From Betaproteobacteria bacterium (GTDB lineage: Bacteria; Pseudomonadota; Gammaproteobacteria; Burkholderiales; Burkholderiaceae_C), in contig RFNL01000188.1 in NCBI GenBank assembly GCA_009927195.1, forward strand, positions 1-24,890: a stretch of DNA of 24,890 nucleotides, read 5' to 3'. The notes under the pieces are model-generated. The model was not told the DNA's origin. It ran no database searches and worked only from the letters and a program-made list of their open reading frames with translations. Below are positions 1-8,224 of this stretch, in pieces. Position 1 is the first letter of the stretch. The number at the start of each line of letters is the position of its first letter. A program made the translations under genes and the position numbers.

Positions 1-190
1 TTGGAGATTCTAAAATTGATGACCCGTCAATTTGAATGAATTCCATCACAAGCAATTCACGAAACTAAATTGGTTGGCAATATACTGGCTCAGTCCGCCC
101 AGAGCAAAACTTATTCAATTACACAGTTTGTTACACATCGATTTATATGTCTTAAGTCCAGATCCTGCTGGTCAAATAAAAATCATGAGT

Positions 191-901
191 TTATGGATAC
201 AACTCAAACCACTTTACGACTTCAAAATCTTGCCCTGCTTGTGTTTCTGCCAAAAGTGAAATTCGATCAAATCGGCAAACGCCTAATTTTTCAAAATGTT
301 GCTGCGCAGCCCCTATCAATATTTTTTGGAAATTTGATGCAACCGCATGGAGCGATCCCGTCAGTGAAAAATGAAATCTGAATTGATCCAATACCCAAGG
401 ATAACCCCAAGCAACCAACAACTTATCTTGGTCTGGGGTTAAATTTGCTTTTCGCCTTCGGGTCAACTCTTCCAAAGTTAACGGCAGTGCAAAACCTTGC
501 AAGTCTTTGACACACGCAGCGGCGACGGCATCTAGCTGTTCTGCCTTTTCACAGGGCCTGAGTGATAAAAATCCTCCGGCCGTACTGACTTCCAGCTTTG
601 GCAAGTCAAAGGGCTTTAATGATCTCGCCAGCTGATGTAATTTGAGATGCAAATCACCGACTTCATACCCGGGCGCTAACTGAAACGGAGCCTTTAAGGT
701 TGCATGCCATCCATATCGTTTGGGTTCAGCAGTCAGTGATCCCAATATTTCAGGGTCTATTTCTGATAGTTGGATTTGCGGGCTTCGCTTTCCAGTGACA
801 GCACACCGTCCCAGCCATTGGGCTCCAGCCTTGCCCCATTCGGAATCAGGATCAGGGCAAAAATACACCGCATAGCGAAAAGGTCGAGAGGGGCCTGTCA
901 C
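191..901 (-). CDS. DUF1045 phosphonate-metabolism protein, 2H phosphoesterase-like
   Basis: This 236-residue protein matches the DUF1045 family, which is found almost only beside C-P lyase operons. The two signature motifs of the 2H phosphoesterase fold are visible: His-Ala-Thr at residues 66-68 (YGWHATLKAPF) and His-Phe-Ser at 177-179 (FRFHFSL). By family knowledge such proteins act on cyclic or 2',3'-type phosphodiesters. A role on the ribosyl cyclic phosphate made by C-P lyase would fit, and no phnP is present in the window, but this is inference. The gene is divergent from phnG with 133 bp between them, a common arrangement. The start is a GTG at 901, which puts the conserved RYAVYF strand near the N-terminus as is usual. 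Length is normal and no defects are seen. Confidence 0.87.
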   Translation of the reverse strand: MTGPSRPFRYAVYFCPDPDSEWGKAGAQWLGRCAVTGKRSPQIQLSEIDPEILGSLTAEPKRYGWHATLKAPFQLAPGYEVGDLHLKLHQLARSLKPFDLPKLEVSTAGGFLSLRPCEKAEQLDAVAAACVKDLQGFALPLTLEELTRRRKANLTPDQDKLLVAWGYPWVLDQFRFHFSLTGSLHAVASNFQKILIGAAQQHFEKLGVCRFDRISLLAETQAGQDFEVVKWFELYP

Positions 902-1034
902 AGGTCAATACCTGGGAAAATCAAATTTTGGCAAGGCTTCATGGCGATATTGGCCCATGTGATTGTCACGAAATTTAAACATGTAGTTCTTAAAGTTGAA
1001 TAAAATTAGCAGTCAAGTTTAGGTTGCCTTATCA

Positions 1035-1544
1035 ATGTTGCATAAATTTGGCAATACCCCCTCTGAACTCACCCCCATGCGACAAGAATGGATGGCCTTG
1101 TTAGCAAGGGCACCGCATACTTTATTGAATGATATTGTCAAACCGTATATCGAATCAAAGCAAACGGAGTGGCTAAGACGCCCAGAGACTGGTCTCATGA
1201 TGATTCAAGCCAGAGTGGGCGGGACAGGTGAGCGCTTTAATCTTGGGGAAGTTACCGTCACACGCTGTGCGCTGCGTTTAGGTGAATTAGATGACCCATC
1301 CCCAGTGGGTGTTTCATACGTATTGGGACGAGATCATCAACACGCGCAACTTGCAGCCGCAGCAGATGCCCTTTTACAAGATGCTTCCTATTACGTCGAT
1401 TTAGAAGTTCAGCTACTGGAGCCTGTCCGCCAGTTTTTAAAGCAGCAACAAACTTCCCGACAGGCCCGAGCACAAACTACCAAAGTAGATTTCTTCACTG
1501 TGGCCCGGGAAGTGAGTTCAGGTGATGATGGAGAAGTCTCTTGA
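1035..1544 (+). CDS. phnG: C-P lyase core subunit PhnG
   Basis: PhnG is a subunit of the cytoplasmic PhnGHIJ core complex. With PhnH, PhnI and PhnL it is needed to replace the adenine of ATP by a phosphonate, giving alpha-D-ribose 1-phosphonate 5-triphosphate. Family motifs visible in the 169 residues are RPETGL (49-54), GGTGxxFNLGEVTVTRC (62-78), YVLGRDHQHAQLAA (95-108) and DALLQ (111-115). The C-terminal tail after about residue 140 is not recognisable. It is the first gene of the phnGHIJKLM run. Its stop codon overlaps the phnH start by 4 bp, so translation is probably coupled. No regulator gene such as phnF lies beside it. Confidence 0.95.
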   Translation: MLHKFGNTPSELTPMRQEWMALLARAPHTLLNDIVKPYIESKQTEWLRRPETGLMMIQARVGGTGERFNLGEVTVTRCALRLGELDDPSPVGVSYVLGRDHQHAQLAAAADALLQDASYYVDLEVQLLEPVRQFLKQQQTSRQARAQTTKVDFFTVAREVSSGDDGEVS

Positions 1545-2158
1545 AATCTCAAGAATTACAAAACGTCATCCCGGGCTTCACGCACGAGGCCTTCGGAAGT
1601 CAGGCTGTGTTTAGAACATCGCTCAATGCAATGTCCTACCCGGGCCGCCCATTGGAAATCCCGCTTGACTGCGCTTTGCCAAGTCTGGGTCACGGTGCAG
1701 CAGCTGCTTTGCTTCTGGGATTACTGGATTCAGACACCACGCTATGGATGTCTCCTTCTGTTCGTGAAGGGGATGCAGGTCCATGGCTGCGCTTTCACAC
1801 CGGTTGCCAAGTTTCAGACGATGTCAATAATGCCCAATTCATATGGGTTGCGCACAGCGATTCTTTGCCACAAATTTCTAGCATGATGCAGGGAAGCGAA
1901 GATTACCCAGATCAGTCAGCAACCTGCATTATTGAAATACAAGATTTCGACATGGAATCAGAGGAATTGGTTTTACAAGGCCCGGGCATTGATGGCAACT
2001 GTTCGTTGAAAGTACTGGGGTTGCCAGATGCGTTTGTTGAGCAATGGCAAAACAACCACCGTATTTTTCCAAGAGGTATCGACGTATTTCTGACCAATGC
2101 GAGCCACATTGTCGGGTTACCCAGAACCACTCGGATTTCAAGAAAGGCCAAAGCCTGA
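1541..2158 (+). CDS. phnH: C-P lyase core subunit PhnH
   Basis: PhnH is a core subunit of carbon-phosphorus lyase, required for ribosyl-phosphonate triphosphate formation. Recognisable blocks in the 205 residues are FRTSLNAMSYPGRP (24-37), LLDSDTTLWM (61-70), LQGPGI (145-150), FPRGIDVFLT (176-185) and GLPRTTR (192-198). The start is a TTG at 1541 in a TTGA overlap with the phnG stop, supported by a GGAG ribosome-binding site at 1530-1533 with 7 nt spacing; no ATG fits the conserved N-terminus. Length is typical. Only 1 nt separates its stop from phnI. Confidence 0.95.
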   Translation: MKSQELQNVIPGFTHEAFGSQAVFRTSLNAMSYPGRPLEIPLDCALPSLGHGAAAALLLGLLDSDTTLWMSPSVREGDAGPWLRFHTGCQVSDDVNNAQFIWVAHSDSLPQISSMMQGSEDYPDQSATCIIEIQDFDMESEELVLQGPGIDGNCSLKVLGLPDAFVEQWQNNHRIFPRGIDVFLTNASHIVGLPRTTRISRKAKA

Positions 2159-2159
2159 T

Positions 2160-3278
2160 ATGTACGTTGCCGTCAAAGGTGGTGAAACCGCTATCCTCAA
2201 CAGCTATAAGTTGCTTGAAGAGCAACGGCGAGGTGATCCCTCGTTGCCTGAACTTTCCGTCGATCAAATACGCCAACAACTCAAACTCTCTGTGGATAGG
2301 GTTATGACCGAGGGATCGGTGTATGACCCCCAACTGGCTGCTCTTGCCATCAAGCAAGCAAGCGGTGACTTGATCGAGGCCATTTTCTTATTGCGCGCCT
2401 ATCGTGCAACCTTGCCACGCTTAGGCAATACGTGTGCCATCGACACCTCTCGCATGCAACTGATGCGACGAATATCTGCCACATTCAAGGATTTACCAGG
2501 CGGGCAAGTTCTGGGGCCTACCTATGACTACACGCAGCGTCTGCTTGATTTCAAGCTATTGGCCAATGCACAAACAGGAGACACTCATCCACCTCCATCC
2601 AATGAGAAGGCTTTGGATTCTCATGGGGAAGAGTCAGTTCCGCGTGTCATCGACCTTCTGAATGAAGAAAATTTGATCGAAACATTTGACCGTCCACCAG
2701 ATGACCCATCACCCAAAGATTTAACGCGAGAACCTCTGCGTTTTCCAGCAGACCGCGCTGCGCGCTTACAAAATATTGCCCGAGGTGATGAAGGGTTTTT
2801 ACTGGCCATGGCTTACTCCACGCAACGCGGCTACTCGCACAGCCACCCTTTCGTTGGCGAAGTGCGTTTGGGCGAAGTAGCCATTGAGATTGAGCCTGAA
2901 GAATTGGGTTTTGCTATTTCCATTGGAGATATTGAAATAACCGAGTGTGAAATGGTGAACCAGTTTGCAGGCAGCAAAACGGAACCACCCAAATTCACCA
3001 GGGGCTACGGATTAGCCTTTGGCCATAGCGAACGCAAAGCGATGGCGATGAGTTTGGTGGACCGCGCCCTGCGCGCTCAAGAACTGGGCGAGACGGTTGA
3101 GTCACCCGCCCAAATGCAAGAGTTTGTTCTCTCGCACAGCGATAGCCTAGAGGCCTCTGGCTTTGTACAGCACTTGAAGCTGCCACATTACGTTGACTTT
3201 CAGTCTGAGCTGGAATTGGTGCGAAAGATGAGGTCTGGCAAGTTACCAAGCGGTCAAAATGAGGAATCGGCCCAATGA
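2160..3278 (+). CDS. phnI: C-P lyase core subunit PhnI
   Basis: PhnI is the subunit thought to carry nucleosidase activity in C-P lyase, attaching the phosphonate to C1 of the ATP ribose with release of adenine. The start at 2160 is chosen because the family begins MYVAVKGGETAI; an in-frame ATG 63 nt upstream lies inside phnH and would add an unrelated leader. The 372-residue protein shows RGYGLAFGHSERKA (281-294) and the C-terminal block HSDSLEASGFVQHLKLPHY (326-344). Residues about 138-160 are a variable, proline-rich insertion. The gene is flush with phnH and overlaps phnJ by 4 bp (ATGA), so the subunits are probably made together. Confidence 0.95.
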   Translation: MYVAVKGGETAILNSYKLLEEQRRGDPSLPELSVDQIRQQLKLSVDRVMTEGSVYDPQLAALAIKQASGDLIEAIFLLRAYRATLPRLGNTCAIDTSRMQLMRRISATFKDLPGGQVLGPTYDYTQRLLDFKLLANAQTGDTHPPPSNEKALDSHGEESVPRVIDLLNEENLIETFDRPPDDPSPKDLTREPLRFPADRAARLQNIARGDEGFLLAMAYSTQRGYSHSHPFVGEVRLGEVAIEIEPEELGFAISIGDIEITECEMVNQFAGSKTEPPKFTRGYGLAFGHSERKAMAMSLVDRALRAQELGETVESPAQMQEFVLSHSDSLEASGFVQHLKLPHYVDFQSELELVRKMRSGKLPSGQNEESAQ

Positions 3279-4150
3279 TGGCATCCTCGATCGCCAGCAA
3301 TCATGAAATTGCCCCCGAAGTAAATTTTGCGTATTTGGACGAACGTACAAAACGCATGATTCGTCGAGCCATACTGAAAGCTGTGGCCATACCCGGTTAC
3401 CAAGTTCCATTTGGCTCTCGAGAAATGCCGCTTCCTTATGGTTGGGGAACGGGCGGTATTCAAGTCACGGCTTCGGTGATTGGTCCCGCCGACACTCTCA
3501 AAGTCATCGATCAAGGTTCAGACGATACGGTCAACGCCGTAAATATCCGACGATTTTTTGAACGCACAGCTGGCGTAAACACCACCACGCGCACACACGA
3601 AGCCACCTTGATCCAAACGCGGCACCGCATCCCTGAAAAGCCTTTGGTCGAAGGCCAAATCATCGTCTTTCAAGTACCTGTGCCTGAACCCATGCAACGC
3701 CTAGAGCCCCGCGAAACCGAAACGCGTACCTTGCATGGTTTGGCCGAATACGGACTCATGCATGTCAAACTGTACGAAGACATCGCACGGTACGGCCATA
3801 TTGCCACGACTTACGACTATCCGGTATTGGTCAACCACCGCTACATCATGTCGCCATCGCCCAACCCAAAGTTCGATAACCCCAAAATGCACATGAATCC
3901 TGCTTTGCAATTGTTTGGAGCGGGTCGCGAAAAGCGCATCTATGCCGTGCCACCTTATACCGCTGTGGAGAGTCTGGCATTCGAGGACCATCCTTTTGAA
4001 ATTCAAAAATGGGACACGGTTTGTGCGCGATGTGGGTCTACCGAATCTTTTTTGGATGAAATCATCACCGACGATTCGGGTGGGCGCATGCATGTTTGCT
4101 CAGATTCTGACTATTGCCAATCAAGAATTGATCTACAGCCCGAGAAGTAG
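3275..4150 (+). CDS. phnJ: C-P lyase radical-SAM subunit PhnJ
   Basis: PhnJ is the catalytic radical SAM subunit that breaks the C-P bond of ribose 1-phosphonate 5-phosphate, giving the alkane and ribose 1,2-cyclic phosphate 5-phosphate. It has the unusual C-terminal cysteine set C-x2-C-x21-C-x5-C (Cys250, 253, 275, 281). By family knowledge the first three hold the 4Fe-4S cluster and the last forms the thiyl radical. The glycine of the PGYQVPF block (Gly41) matches the proposed glycyl radical site. All key residues are present, so the enzyme should be active. The start overlaps the phnI stop (ATGA); a second ATG follows directly at 3278. Length 291 is normal. Confidence 0.97.
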   Translation: MMASSIASNHEIAPEVNFAYLDERTKRMIRRAILKAVAIPGYQVPFGSREMPLPYGWGTGGIQVTASVIGPADTLKVIDQGSDDTVNAVNIRRFFERTAGVNTTTRTHEATLIQTRHRIPEKPLVEGQIIVFQVPVPEPMQRLEPRETETRTLHGLAEYGLMHVKLYEDIARYGHIATTYDYPVLVNHRYIMSPSPNPKFDNPKMHMNPALQLFGAGREKRIYAVPPYTAVESLAFEDHPFEIQKWDTVCARCGSTESFLDEIITDDSGGRMHVCSDSDYCQSRIDLQPEK

Positions 4151-4209
4151 CCATGTCTTTTTGAATCACATGGATTTCAACTTTCCTGCCATGACTTTCA
4201 AATCCAGCT

Positions 4210-5004
4210 ATGACACTGTCAGCACATAACTTGACCAAACCTTTGCTGCGCGTGGCAAACATCTGTAAAAGTTATGGCTCCCGCATGGCTTTGCACGATG
4301 CCAGTTTTGATTTATGGCCCGGCGAAGTCATGGCTGTCGTTGGCGAATCTGGCTCTGGAAAAACCACATTGCTCAATGCCATCGCTGGTCGAAATAAACC
4401 TGATTCGGGTCTTGTTGAGTTTTTAATCCAAGAAAATCAATTGCAAAATATATATGACATGCCCCAAGCACAGCAACGCCTGTTGGCTCGAACAGAATGG
4501 GGATACGTGCACCAAAATTCAGCAGATGGATTGCGCATGGATGTTTCTGCAGGTGCCAATGTGGGTGAGCGCCTCATGGGCTTGGGTGAGCGCAATTACG
4601 AAAAAATTCGTCAAACAGCAGAAGAATGGTTGAAGCGGGTAGAAATTGACCCTGCCCGCATAGACGATACACCAAGAACCTTTTCAGGTGGTATGCGTCA
4701 ACGATTGCAGATTGCTCGCAACCTCGTTACCCAGCCTCGTCTGGTTTTCATGGATGAACCTACATCGGGATTGGATGTATCAGTTCAAGCCAGGCTGCTT
4801 GATTTGTTAAGACAACTTACCAGGCAAATGCATTTGGCCGTGGTTATCGTCACGCATGATTTGGCTGTTGCAAGACTTTTGGCGCATCGGATGATGGTGA
4901 TGCAACGCGGCGCAGTCATCGAGACGGGTCTGACTGACCAGGTATTGGATGATCCCCAACACCCTTACACCCAGCTCTTGGTGTCTTCGGTTTTACAGCC
5001 TTGA
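4210..5004 (+). CDS. phnK: C-P lyase ABC-type ATPase PhnK
   Basis: PhnK is an ABC-family ATPase that binds the PhnGHIJ core; it is not paired with a permease. The 264 residues contain Walker A GESGSGKT (45-52), the signature FSGGMRQR (158-165), Walker B LVFMDEP (about 178-184) and the H-loop His216. The sequence resembles oligopeptide-type ABC ATPases such as DppD, as PhnK does, including the C-terminal HPYTQLL. It lies 59 nt after phnJ, the largest gap in the phn operon, with no hairpin seen. An ATG at 4192 is out of frame, so 4210 is the start. phnL follows after 16 nt. Confidence 0.94.
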   Translation: MTLSAHNLTKPLLRVANICKSYGSRMALHDASFDLWPGEVMAVVGESGSGKTTLLNAIAGRNKPDSGLVEFLIQENQLQNIYDMPQAQQRLLARTEWGYVHQNSADGLRMDVSAGANVGERLMGLGERNYEKIRQTAEEWLKRVEIDPARIDDTPRTFSGGMRQRLQIARNLVTQPRLVFMDEPTSGLDVSVQARLLDLLRQLTRQMHLAVVIVTHDLAVARLLAHRMMVMQRGAVIETGLTDQVLDDPQHPYTQLLVSSVLQP

Positions 5005-5020
5005 AATTGAAAGTCACCCA

Positions 5021-5722
5021 ATGATGCTTCAATTAAAAAAGGTAACCAAGCAATTCAAGCTGCACCACCAGCATGGGACAGAACTCAACGTTCTAAGCGA
5101 TGTTGATATGAGCGTTGCTGCTGGAGAATGTGTGGTGCTTGATGGCCCATCTGGAATGGGTAAAAGCACACTGCTTAAACTGATCTATGCCAACTACCGA
5201 GCCACCAGTGGAGCAATTGAAGTTCGCCAAGTTGACGGCAGTGTGATTGAACTCACCACAGCAAACCCCAGAGAACTCATTCGCGTGCGCCAACACACCG
5301 TAGGCTATGTGAGTCAATTTTTAAGGGTGATTCCGAGAGTCCCCGCCCTGGACATCGTGGCAGAGCCATTGCTGGAGGATGTTTCACCCAACATCTCATC
5401 CATAGACAAAGCCAGAGAACAGGCCCGAGGGTTACTCACGCGCTTACGTATACCTGAAAGACTGTGGGAATTACCGCCTGCGACATTTTCGGGTGGCGAG
5501 CAGCAACGAATCAATATTGCACGCAACATGATCAAACCACGGCCCATTCTTCTTCTGGACGAGCCCACTGCCTCTTTAGATGATGAAAATTCACGAATCG
5601 TGATTGATTTGATTCACGAAGCCGTCTCCCGAGGTACCGCGATAGTTGGGATTTTTCACGACAGCGCCGTCGGCAAAGCTGTAGCGACCCGTCACATAGA
5701 TGCGGCTCAATTCAGGAAATAA
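5021..5722 (+). CDS. phnL: C-P lyase ABC-type ATPase PhnL
   Basis: PhnL is the second ABC-type ATPase of the system, needed for ribosyl-phosphonate triphosphate formation and known to stack on PhnK in the complex. The start is 5021 (or the adjacent ATG at 5024), because family members begin directly at the LQLKKVTKQF strand; a longer reading frame from 4949 overlaps phnK and adds an unrelated leader. The 233 residues hold Walker A GPSGMGKS (42-49), the block GYVSQFLRVIPR (95-106) that is distinctive of PhnL, signature FSGGEQQR (156-163), Walker B ILLLDEP (176-182) and H-loop His213. It is intact and of normal length. Confidence 0.94.
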   Translation: MMLQLKKVTKQFKLHHQHGTELNVLSDVDMSVAAGECVVLDGPSGMGKSTLLKLIYANYRATSGAIEVRQVDGSVIELTTANPRELIRVRQHTVGYVSQFLRVIPRVPALDIVAEPLLEDVSPNISSIDKAREQARGLLTRLRIPERLWELPPATFSGGEQQRINIARNMIKPRPILLLDEPTASLDDENSRIVIDLIHEAVSRGTAIVGIFHDSAVGKAVATRHIDAAQFRK

Positions 5723-5725
5723 AAA

Positions 5726-6880
5726 ATGGGCACTCTGGTCTTTAAAAATGCATCCATCGTTTTACCCAAAGAGGTGATAAGAGGAAGCGTCTCTGTTGTA
5801 AATGGTCGAATTGCAGCAATTGATCAAGGTTTATCCAATAACGTGACGGGCATTGACCTTCAAGGGGACTACCTGTTACCTGGATTCATTGAAATACACA
5901 CCGATAATTTTGAGCGTCACTTAATGCCCAGACCCAAAGTAAATTGGGCAGAATTGCCCGCACTCTTGGCACATGACGCAGAAATTGCTGCAGCAGGAAT
6001 CACCACTGTTTTTGATGCATTGGGTGTTGGAGACGGAGACCCCGATAGTCTGCGGGGCAGCACTTGGGATTCGGTGCTAAGCACATTAGATATGTGTGTT
6101 CGCGAACATCTATTGAGAGCTGATCACCACATCCACGTTCGCTGCGAATTGCCTGCCCCGAATACAGCAGATCTATTCCAACCGTTTCAAAATCATCCGC
6201 GGTTATCACTGATTTCGCTCATGGACCACACGCCCGGCCAACGACAATGGGAAAACGTGGAAGTTGCGCGCGTGTACTACACAGGTAAAAAAGGTTGGTC
6301 TAACGAAAAATTCGATAAGCAGGTCAATCTTGCTGCCGAGCTCCAAGCGAAATATGCTGCCCCGCACCGTGAATTTTTTGTTGAATACTGTAAATCTCAC
6401 CACATACCCCTGGCCAGTCACGACGACACAACGGAAGCCCATGTGCATCAAGCTCACGCTGAGGGTGCAACCATTGCGGAGTTTCCCACCACGCTGAAAG
6501 CGGCACAATGTGCCCACCAACTCGGGATGTTGAATGTCATGGGGGGGCCTAATGTGGTTCGAGGTGGTTCGCATTCCGGAAATGTTGCTGCCCTTGACCT
6601 GGCACGACACGGGATTCTTGACATACTTTCGTCTGATTACGTTCCAAGCAGCCTATTGAGCGCCGTGATGCGCTTGGTTGATGATGAAATATTGTCATTA
6701 CCCCAAGCCATAGCCACCGTTAGCCAGGCCCCTGCGCTGGCCACTGGTTTGAACGATAGGGGGCAAATTGCTTCAGGCATGCGTGGCGACTTGATACACG
6801 CCTCATTCATTAACTTGTCGAATCAAAAGCGCCATGCAGTTGTAAAGGCTGTTTGGCGTGAGGGTAATAGGATTTTGTAG
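5726..6880 (+). CDS. phnM: Ribosyl-phosphonate triphosphate diphosphatase PhnM
   Basis: PhnM is an amidohydrolase-fold diphosphatase that removes pyrophosphate from alpha-D-ribose 1-phosphonate 5-triphosphate, making the substrate of PhnJ. Metal-site motifs are visible: GFIEIHTDNFERH (53-65), SHDDTTEAHV (231-240) and LSSDYVPSS (301-309), with the conserved GGPNVVRGGSHSGN (273-286). Length is 384 residues. An AGGA ribosome-binding site at 5714-5717 lies 8 nt before the ATG, inside the end of phnL; the two genes are 3 nt apart. It is the last gene of the phnGHIJKLM run. No clear terminator follows before the Pho box of phnD. Confidence 0.96.
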   Translation: MGTLVFKNASIVLPKEVIRGSVSVVNGRIAAIDQGLSNNVTGIDLQGDYLLPGFIEIHTDNFERHLMPRPKVNWAELPALLAHDAEIAAAGITTVFDALGVGDGDPDSLRGSTWDSVLSTLDMCVREHLLRADHHIHVRCELPAPNTADLFQPFQNHPRLSLISLMDHTPGQRQWENVEVARVYYTGKKGWSNEKFDKQVNLAAELQAKYAAPHREFFVEYCKSHHIPLASHDDTTEAHVHQAHAEGATIAEFPTTLKAAQCAHQLGMLNVMGGPNVVRGGSHSGNVAALDLARHGILDILSSDYVPSSLLSAVMRLVDDEILSLPQAIATVSQAPALATGLNDRGQIASGMRGDLIHASFINLSNQKRHAVVKAVWREGNRIL

Positions 6881-6917
6881 GCGTCATTTCAAAAGCGCAT
6901 GGGTTCTTAGACAGGCC

Positions 6918-6935
6918 CTGTCAAATGATTGTCAT
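6918..6935 (+). promoter_or_regulatory. Pho box upstream of phnD
   Basis: Two 7-bp direct repeats, CTGTCAA (6918-6924) and TTGTCAT (6929-6935), are separated by ATGA, giving the 11-bp period of a PhoB site (consensus CTGTCAT, 4 bp, CTGTCAT). Each repeat matches 6 of 7 positions. It lies in the 159-bp gap after phnM, about 105 bp before the phnD start, so phnD probably has its own phosphate-starvation promoter. A clear -10 element was not identified. Confidence 0.75.
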
Positions 6936-7039
6936 ATGGACAGACCACACTCGTTTTTTGATTTGGTCAACTTTCGGTGCCCAATTCTCCTCATCACCTC
7001 ACATCACCTGTCCACTTTAACCAACTGGAGTCCTCAAAT

Positions 7040-7984
7040 ATGTTTAAGAAAGTTTTAGCGACAATGGCCATTGGCCTGAGCATCACAGGTGCCATGGCAC
7101 AAGATATCAATTTTGGTTTCATTTCAACTGAAGCCAGTCAAAACATCAAGTCAGACTGGCAGCCTTTGATCGATGATCTGGAGAAGCAAACGGGTCTCAA
7201 GGTGAAGGCATTCTTCGCTTCGGATTACGCGGGCATTATTGAAGGCATGCGCTTTAACAAAGTGCATCTGGCTTGGATGGGTAACAAATCAGCGATGGAA
7301 GCTGTGGACCGCTCCAATGGTGAAGTGTTTGCACAAATGGTGAACGCTGATGGATCACAGGGCTACTACTCTCATCTCATTGTTCACAAAGACAGCCCCT
7401 ACAAATCGGTAGATGACATTCTAAAAAATGGCAAGTCCCTGAGTTTCAGTAACGGTGACCCCAACTCCACGTCTGGATTTTTGGTTCCCGGCTTTTATGT
7501 TTTTGCACAAAACAAAGTTGACCCTAAAACTTTGTTCAAAGTGGTACGCAATGCAAACCACGAGACCAATGCCTTAGCGGTTGCCAACAAGCAGGTGGAT
7601 GTGGCAACCAATAACAGTGAAAATCTTGAAAAAATTCAACAGCGCTATCCTGAGAAATTCAATGAGATCAAAGTTGTCTGGACATCCCCATTGATTGCCT
7701 TAGATCCATTGGTCATTAGCAAAAATCTGCCGGAAGCCACCAAAACCAAAATTAAGAATTTCTTTTACAACTACGCAAAAACCGATGCGCGAGAAAAAGA
7801 AATTGTGATGAAGATATCCAAGCTTTCGGGCTTTAAAGCTTCTAGCAACGATCAACTTAAACCCATCCGCCAATTGGATTTATTTTCAAAGCGCATCAAG
7901 GTTGAAGCAGATACATCTCTGTCAGACGCAGACAAGAAGTCTCAATTGGCACAGCTAGACCAACAACTTGCAGCTTTGAAATAA
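7040..7984 (+). CDS. phnD: Phosphonate ABC transporter substrate-binding protein PhnD
   Basis: This is a periplasmic binding protein for phosphonate import (PhnD family; paralogues bind phosphite or phosphate). The start at 7040 gives a clean signal peptide (MFKKVLATMAIGLSITGAMA, cleavage before Gln21), with GGAG at 7027-7030 and 9 nt spacing; an in-frame ATG at 6977 would add 21 residues that spoil the signal. Typical blocks follow: INFGFISTE, HLAWMGNKSA, SYKS-type VHKDSPYKSVDDIL, and FSNGDPNSTSGFLVPG, which in family structures lines the ligand site. The mature protein is about 294 residues. It is preceded by a Pho box. No phnC ATPase or phnE permease is next to it, so the partner genes must be elsewhere. 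Confidence 0.93.
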   Translation: MFKKVLATMAIGLSITGAMAQDINFGFISTEASQNIKSDWQPLIDDLEKQTGLKVKAFFASDYAGIIEGMRFNKVHLAWMGNKSAMEAVDRSNGEVFAQMVNADGSQGYYSHLIVHKDSPYKSVDDILKNGKSLSFSNGDPNSTSGFLVPGFYVFAQNKVDPKTLFKVVRNANHETNALAVANKQVDVATNNSENLEKIQQRYPEKFNEIKVVWTSPLIALDPLVISKNLPEATKTKIKNFFYNYAKTDAREKEIVMKISKLSGFKASSNDQLKPIRQLDLFSKRIKVEADTSLSDADKKSQLAQLDQQLAALK

Positions 7985-8035
7985 AGTTGCGGAACCGGTG
8001 TCGTTGGGCTGAGACAAAACTCATCCTGCAAGATT

Positions 8036-8056
8036 GATAAAAACTGATTTTTTATC
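8036..8056. repeat. AT-rich perfect inverted repeat after phnD
   Basis: GATAAAAA (8036-8043) and TTTTTATC (8049-8056) form a perfect 8-bp inverted repeat with a 5-nt loop, 52 bp after the phnD stop. The stem is almost all A-T, so it is weak for an intrinsic terminator although it ends in a T-rich arm. It could mark the end of the phnD transcript. The rest of 7985-8224 shows no gene and no convincing promoter. Confidence 0.35.
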
Positions 8057-8224
8057 CTTCAAAAGGACTGGGTCATGTCCGTGCCCAATTGCGCTTGCCC
8101 AACATGTGAGTGAGCAGGTCGATGCCAATTGTCTCGGCCCTCTCCTCATACACGAGTTTCAAATCACGGCCAGTGTCAATTGATCTGGCGTTGGCGCCCA
8201 GCGCAAAAGTGCTTGTGAAGTTCA

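Noticed and set aside
1..190. A gene left of the DUF1045 gene
   Set aside because: Only short open frames without family features; the stretch is AT-rich and looks intergenic.
902..1034. Possible Pho box between the DUF1045 gene and phnG (TTGTCAC at 963-969)
   Set aside because: Only one half-site is recognisable; the base set 11 bp downstream (TTTAAAC) matches the consensus at 2 of 7 positions.
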